Origin: Amylibacter sp. IMCC11727
Lineage (GTDB): Bacteria > Pseudomonadota > Alphaproteobacteria > Rhodobacterales > Rhodobacteraceae
DNA length: 64,000 nucleotides
Assembly: GCF_029854195.1 (NCBI RefSeq)
Contig: NZ_CP122960.1
Location: 2,424,001 to 2,488,000 of the forward strand
Reading direction: 5' to 3'
Within the stretch, counting starts at the first letter, position 1; the number at the start of each line of letters is the position of its first letter. Position numbers and translations under genes: made by a program. Positions 61,060-64,000 of the stretch are shown piece after piece. The notes beneath the pieces were generated by a model. It made no database searches, was not told the DNA's origin, and saw nothing but the letters and a program-made list of their open reading frames with translations.

Positions 61060-61128
61060 TCCTGCGGCGATGCGTGGTCTTGGCAAGCCGCCCAGCCTGC
61101 CCTACATCAGGGCCAAAGCAAGGAAACC

Positions 61129-61566
61129 ATGATGCAACTGTCCCCAGAGATTTTGCAAAAGATCGACAACCGCGATTTCATCATTTTTGATGGGGTTTGT
61201 GTGCTGTGCAACGGATGGGTGAAATTTGTGCTGCGGTTTGATCGACGGGAAAACTTCCATTTCGTGATCGCACAGTCTGACCTTGGCGAAGACATTTATG
61301 CGCAGCTTGGCCTGAAATCAGATGATTACGACACTTTCATCATCGTAAAAAACGGCGAAATGTTTACAAAACTTGATGGTGTGTTTGCTTTGATGAGCGG
61401 GATTGGCTGGCCGTGGAAAATACTCAGCATCGGGAAAATCCTGCCAAAACAGCTGAAGGATTGGATGTATGACCGTGTGGCCAAAAACCGCTATGCGCTG
61501 TTTGGCAAACGTGACACCTGCATGATGCCGTCGCCCGAGGTGAAGGCCCGCTTTATAGGTGTTTAA
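61129..61566 (+). CDS. DCC (DUF393) thiol-disulphide oxidoreductase
   Basis: A 145-residue protein with the DCC family motif FDGVCVLCNGWVKFVLRFD (Asp21, Cys24, Cys27), then FVIAQSDLGEDIYAQLGL and RYALFGKRDTCMMP. Members are small thioredoxin-like proteins, often coded beside membrane HTTM-type proteins. Two ATGs (61129, 61132) follow AAGGA; either may be used. It converges on a membrane-protein gene. Confidence 0.85.
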   Translation: MMQLSPEILQKIDNRDFIIFDGVCVLCNGWVKFVLRFDRRENFHFVIAQSDLGEDIYAQLGLKSDDYDTFIIVKNGEMFTKLDGVFALMSGIGWPWKILSIGKILPKQLKDWMYDRVAKNRYALFGKRDTCMMPSPEVKARFIGV

Positions 61567-61575
61567 CCCAATCGC

Positions 61576-62469
61576 CTAGCCGATGATGCCTGGTCGCAGG
61601 CCCATGGCCTCCATGATCATCAGATAGGCGATGCCAATCACATACCACAAGCGCACCGATTTCGTGTTTTCATCGGTGATCGCGTATCCGAGGATCAAGT
61701 TCATCGACAAAAATACATTTTCATTGCGCGTTGAATAGATAATCAGCACGAAGAGCATGATCGCATAATGCGCCCATACGCCCAGCTTTTTTCGGGCCAG
61801 CACACATGCTTCGATCATCACTTGGCTTGCCAATGCCAGCCATGTCAGAATAATCGCCAAAACTTGGATCATTGGCGGGATTGTAACAGCCACGCTTGCT
61901 TGTGCCGCAGGGGCCATGCCCATCAATGCCTTTTGCGCCGCCAGATTTGCATGAACGGTTTGGGGCCAGTTCGGATCCACCAATGAAATCAGAGTTTTAA
62001 ACATGTATCCATTGGCCAAATAACTGCCGATCAAGTCGCCGCTCATGTAATGGGCCGAAATCAGTTTTTGGATCAACGCCAGCCCCATCAGAATGCTGAT
62101 CAAAAACACCGCCGCACGCGATACATTGCGCGACGCGTTATCCCCTGACGCACAGGCCACCATCAGCGCAATTCCGATGTAGGTGATGACAAATCCGTGG
62201 TTTGCAATGACATAGAAATTCATCACCACGTTCAATGCCAACCCAAGCGTGATCCACAACAACAGAGTGAACCGATGGCGCATATCATCCGTAGCGATCA
62301 GCAGGATCAGCAAGAACGGGACCGCCAAACGGGCCGCAAACGGGATGTAATCCTTGGTGGTGAAAAACACGAAAACAATCGCAGAAAATAAAATAAGGAG
62401 CGTGCGAATATGCTCTTCGGTTACAAATCGGGCGATGGGCGCAATCAGGGTGCGGTCACGAAACGCCAT
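61576..62469 (-). CDS. Multi-span membrane protein of unknown function
   Basis: A 297-residue protein with about eight hydrophobic segments. It may resemble HTTM (horizontally transferred transmembrane) proteins, which are often linked with DCC oxidoreductases; the link is by context only. It is coupled to the upstream gene at TAATG (62469). Confidence 0.6.
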   Translation of the reverse strand: MAFRDRTLIAPIARFVTEEHIRTLLILFSAIVFVFFTTKDYIPFAARLAVPFLLILLIATDDMRHRFTLLLWITLGLALNVVMNFYVIANHGFVITYIGIALMVACASGDNASRNVSRAAVFLISILMGLALIQKLISAHYMSGDLIGSYLANGYMFKTLISLVDPNWPQTVHANLAAQKALMGMAPAAQASVAVTIPPMIQVLAIILTWLALASQVMIEACVLARKKLGVWAHYAIMLFVLIIYSTRNENVFLSMNLILGYAITDENTKSVRLWYVIGIAYLMIMEAMGLRPGIIG

Positions 62470-63011
62470 TAGGACTGCCCTCCGCCATTGCGTTCGAACA
62501 CGGCAGATCGGACCACTTTTTGGCCTGACACATCGTATCTGTTTTCGTAGACCACCACAGAAATATCTTTGCGTTTGAATACTTTGCCTTCTGCGGGGAC
62601 AACATCGCCAATCACGCTGTCATGCCAGCCAACCCGTGCCGCAAGGTTGATCAAAGCATCAGCTTGATTGTCTCTGGGATAATAGCGAACGTTTTCGGCA
62701 GATGTAGTGATCTGATTTAAGAAATTTGTGCCACGCAAGCTGGCCAAGTCACGCCATGCCGAAAATTCTGGGGTTTCAGGCCAGACGCGCACATTGGCCG
62801 CGCCTTCTGCACCTTTCAGTATGATCCAGACACTGCGATCTTCGACGTGAGGTTCGGTGTACATGCCAAACCCGCCGCCTTTCCATGCCAACAGCGGCGT
62901 CGTTTTATGCGTGTAGGCCTGAAACAACACGTTAGCAGACACGACAACTGCCAAACCCGCAATCAGCAGTGCTGCTTTCTGCCCTGTCCAAATGAACATT
63001 TTTTCAAACAT
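62469..63011 (-). CDS. Membrane-anchored protein of unknown function
   Basis: A 180-residue protein with one N-terminal anchor (KAALLIAGLAVVVSANVLFQAY) and an external domain with WKGGGFGMYTEPHVEDRSVWI and FSAWRDLASLRGTNFLNQ. I do not recognise the family. It shares an operon with the multi-span membrane protein, so the two may form a complex at the inner membrane. Confidence 0.6.
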   Translation of the reverse strand: MFEKMFIWTGQKAALLIAGLAVVVSANVLFQAYTHKTTPLLAWKGGGFGMYTEPHVEDRSVWIILKGAEGAANVRVWPETPEFSAWRDLASLRGTNFLNQITTSAENVRYYPRDNQADALINLAARVGWHDSVIGDVVPAEGKVFKRKDISVVVYENRYDVSGQKVVRSAVFERNGGGQS

Positions 63012-63188
63012 GATGCGCCCCGCAATACCCCGTATCTGTCCCTATCAAGCAGCTTTGTCCCCCGTCAACTTAAACCCACTAGATCGCGCAGCAAACACTC
63101 CATGTAGGGGCGCGTGATTTTTTCTACCCAAAGGCTAGAATTTCGCTATAGTCCGAAGAAAAGACCAATAAAATCGAGGTACAGGCCC

Positions 63189-63662
63189 ATGAGATGTCCG
63201 TTTTGCGGAAATACAGACACCCAAGTGAAAGACAGCCGCCCAGCTGAAGACCACGTTGCCATTCGGCGGCGGCGGTTTTGTCCGTCTTGTGGCGGGCGGT
63301 TTACCACCTATGAACGCGTCCAATTGCGCGACCTTATTGTGGTGAAAAAGAACGGCAAACGCGAAGACTTTGATCGTGACAAGCTGGAACGCTCCATTCG
63401 GATCGCGATGCAGAAGCGCCCTATCGAACCGGAGCGCGTGGATCAGCTGATTTCGGGCATTGTGCGCCGTCTGGAAAGCATGGGCGAAAGCGATGTGCAT
63501 TCTGACAAAATCGGTGAGATTGTGATGGACACATTGGCACGGATCGACACGGTTGCTTACGTGCGGTTTGCCAGTGTTTACAAGAACTTCCAAGCGGCTG
63601 ATGACTTTGAGGATTTTGTAAGCGAACTTCGTCCACCTGAACCGAGCGAAGACGACAAGTGA
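63189..63662 (+). CDS. nrdR: Transcriptional repressor NrdR
   Basis: A 157-residue protein with the zinc ribbon Cys3, Cys6, Cys31 and Cys34 (MRCPFCGNTD..., RRRRFCPSCGGRF) and an ATP-cone domain (VVKKNGKREDFDRDKLERSIRIA). It represses ribonucleotide reductase genes when dATP or ATP is bound. The start is ATG 63189 because it places the first ribbon cysteine at residue 3; a longer reading from 63114 is not needed. Its TGA overlaps the next GTG (GTGA). Confidence 0.95.
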   Translation: MRCPFCGNTDTQVKDSRPAEDHVAIRRRRFCPSCGGRFTTYERVQLRDLIVVKKNGKREDFDRDKLERSIRIAMQKRPIEPERVDQLISGIVRRLESMGESDVHSDKIGEIVMDTLARIDTVAYVRFASVYKNFQAADDFEDFVSELRPPEPSEDDK

Positions 63663-64000
63663 CGCCAAACACCATTGATGAACGCTGGATGCGATTGGCC
63701 CTGACCTTGGGCCGGCGCGGGCTGGGTCAAGTTTGGCCCAACCCCGCTGTTGGATGCGTCATCGTTAAGGAAGGTCGCGTTGTTGGGCGGGGATGGACGC
63801 AAGTTGGCGGCCGCCCCCACGCTGAGGTTCACGCCTTGGCCCAAGCAGGTGATGGTGCCAAAGGGGCCACCGCCTATGTCACGCTCGAGCCCTGCGCCCA
63901 CCATGGCAAATCGCCCCCCTGCGCCAACGCATTGGTAAAAGCGGGTCTGTCGCGTGTGGTCAGCGCCTTAACGGACCCTGATCCACGTGTCAGCGGTAAA
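63659..64000 (+). CDS. ribD: Riboflavin biosynthesis deaminase/reductase, 5' part
   Basis: The first 114 residues of RibD. The GTG at 63659 overlaps the nrdR stop, as in many Rhodobacterales. RWMRLALTLGRRGLGQVWPNPAVGCVIV opens the deaminase domain; the zinc site is His54-Ala-Glu56 (RPHAEVHAL) and Cys79/Cys88 (LEPCAHHGKSPPC). It deaminates a pyrimidine intermediate of riboflavin synthesis. The reductase domain lies outside the window. Confidence 0.93.
   Translation, partial: MTPNTIDERWMRLALTLGRRGLGQVWPNPAVGCVIVKEGRVVGRGWTQVGGRPHAEVHALAQAGDGAKGATAYVTLEPCAHHGKSPPCANALVKAGLSRVVSALTDPDPRVSGK

Overview
The window is chromosomal DNA of an alphaproteobacterium, most likely a marine Rhodobacteraceae (Roseobacter group) member. 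Supporting signs are nrdR followed directly by ribD, the dnaG-rpoD pair, a Rhodobacteraceae-type DUF6476 gene beside rluD, the carnitine dehydrogenase-thioesterase fusion, and an SOS box of the alphaproteobacterial GAAC-N7-GAAC type. Genes are dense, often overlap by 1-4 bases, and are moderately GC-rich. I found no tRNA, rRNA, CRISPR array, insertion sequence or prophage.

Layout. 1-1540: end of a cobalamin locus (cobA 3' end, cobB). 1553-8192: accessory genes, including a thermonuclease, an acetyltransferase, an MFS carrier, an HExxH protein, an NDUFAF6-like squalene/phytoene synthase homologue, a hydrolase, and a Gdx-type SMR operon preceded by twin palindromes. 8246-11429: cimA and cysS, separated by a dispersed repeat. 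11737-17273: an aminotransferase/NTF2/PEP-mutase operon, a PLP decarboxylase and a TPM-domain protein. 17496-27876: a catabolic stretch with an MttB-type methyltransferase, an HpaR-like regulator, NDH-2, PcaB, flavin reductase, MFS carrier, esterase and an OYE/TMADH-type oxidoreductase.

27927-36503 holds two ABC importers. One is an oligopeptide-type system whose operon ends in a small membrane protein and a phosphodiesterase-like enzyme; the other is a polar amino acid system. 36552-43699 is a minus-strand operon for L-carnitine breakdown: dehydrocarnitine cleavage enzyme, two lipocalin-like lipoproteins, small envelope proteins, a carnitine dehydrogenase-thioesterase fusion, an SDR and a CocE-type hydrolase. 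By known chemistry it converts carnitine to glycine betaine. Methyltransferase and demethylase families that act on such compounds lie 15-25 kb away.

43837-49968: msrA, an imperfect repeat cluster, an excalibur lipoprotein behind a CtrA-like array, an aldo/keto reductase, an ImuA-like gene behind a LexA-type box, and stress or nuclease genes. 50058-64000: core genes (pepF, a DksA-like protein, rpoH, rluD, dnaG, rpoD, nrdR, ribD) with a few unknowns. One of these, just after rpoD, is an AT-rich HEPN-like gene that can be read from an ATG only through a -1 shift at a T-run.

The clearest unexplained signals are the frame-disrupted HEPN-like gene, the SOS-linked lone ImuA homologue, the TTAA array at 44690-44715, the carnitine operon with its lipoproteins, the phosphodiesterase linked to a peptide-type ABC system, and two families of dispersed intergenic sequence.
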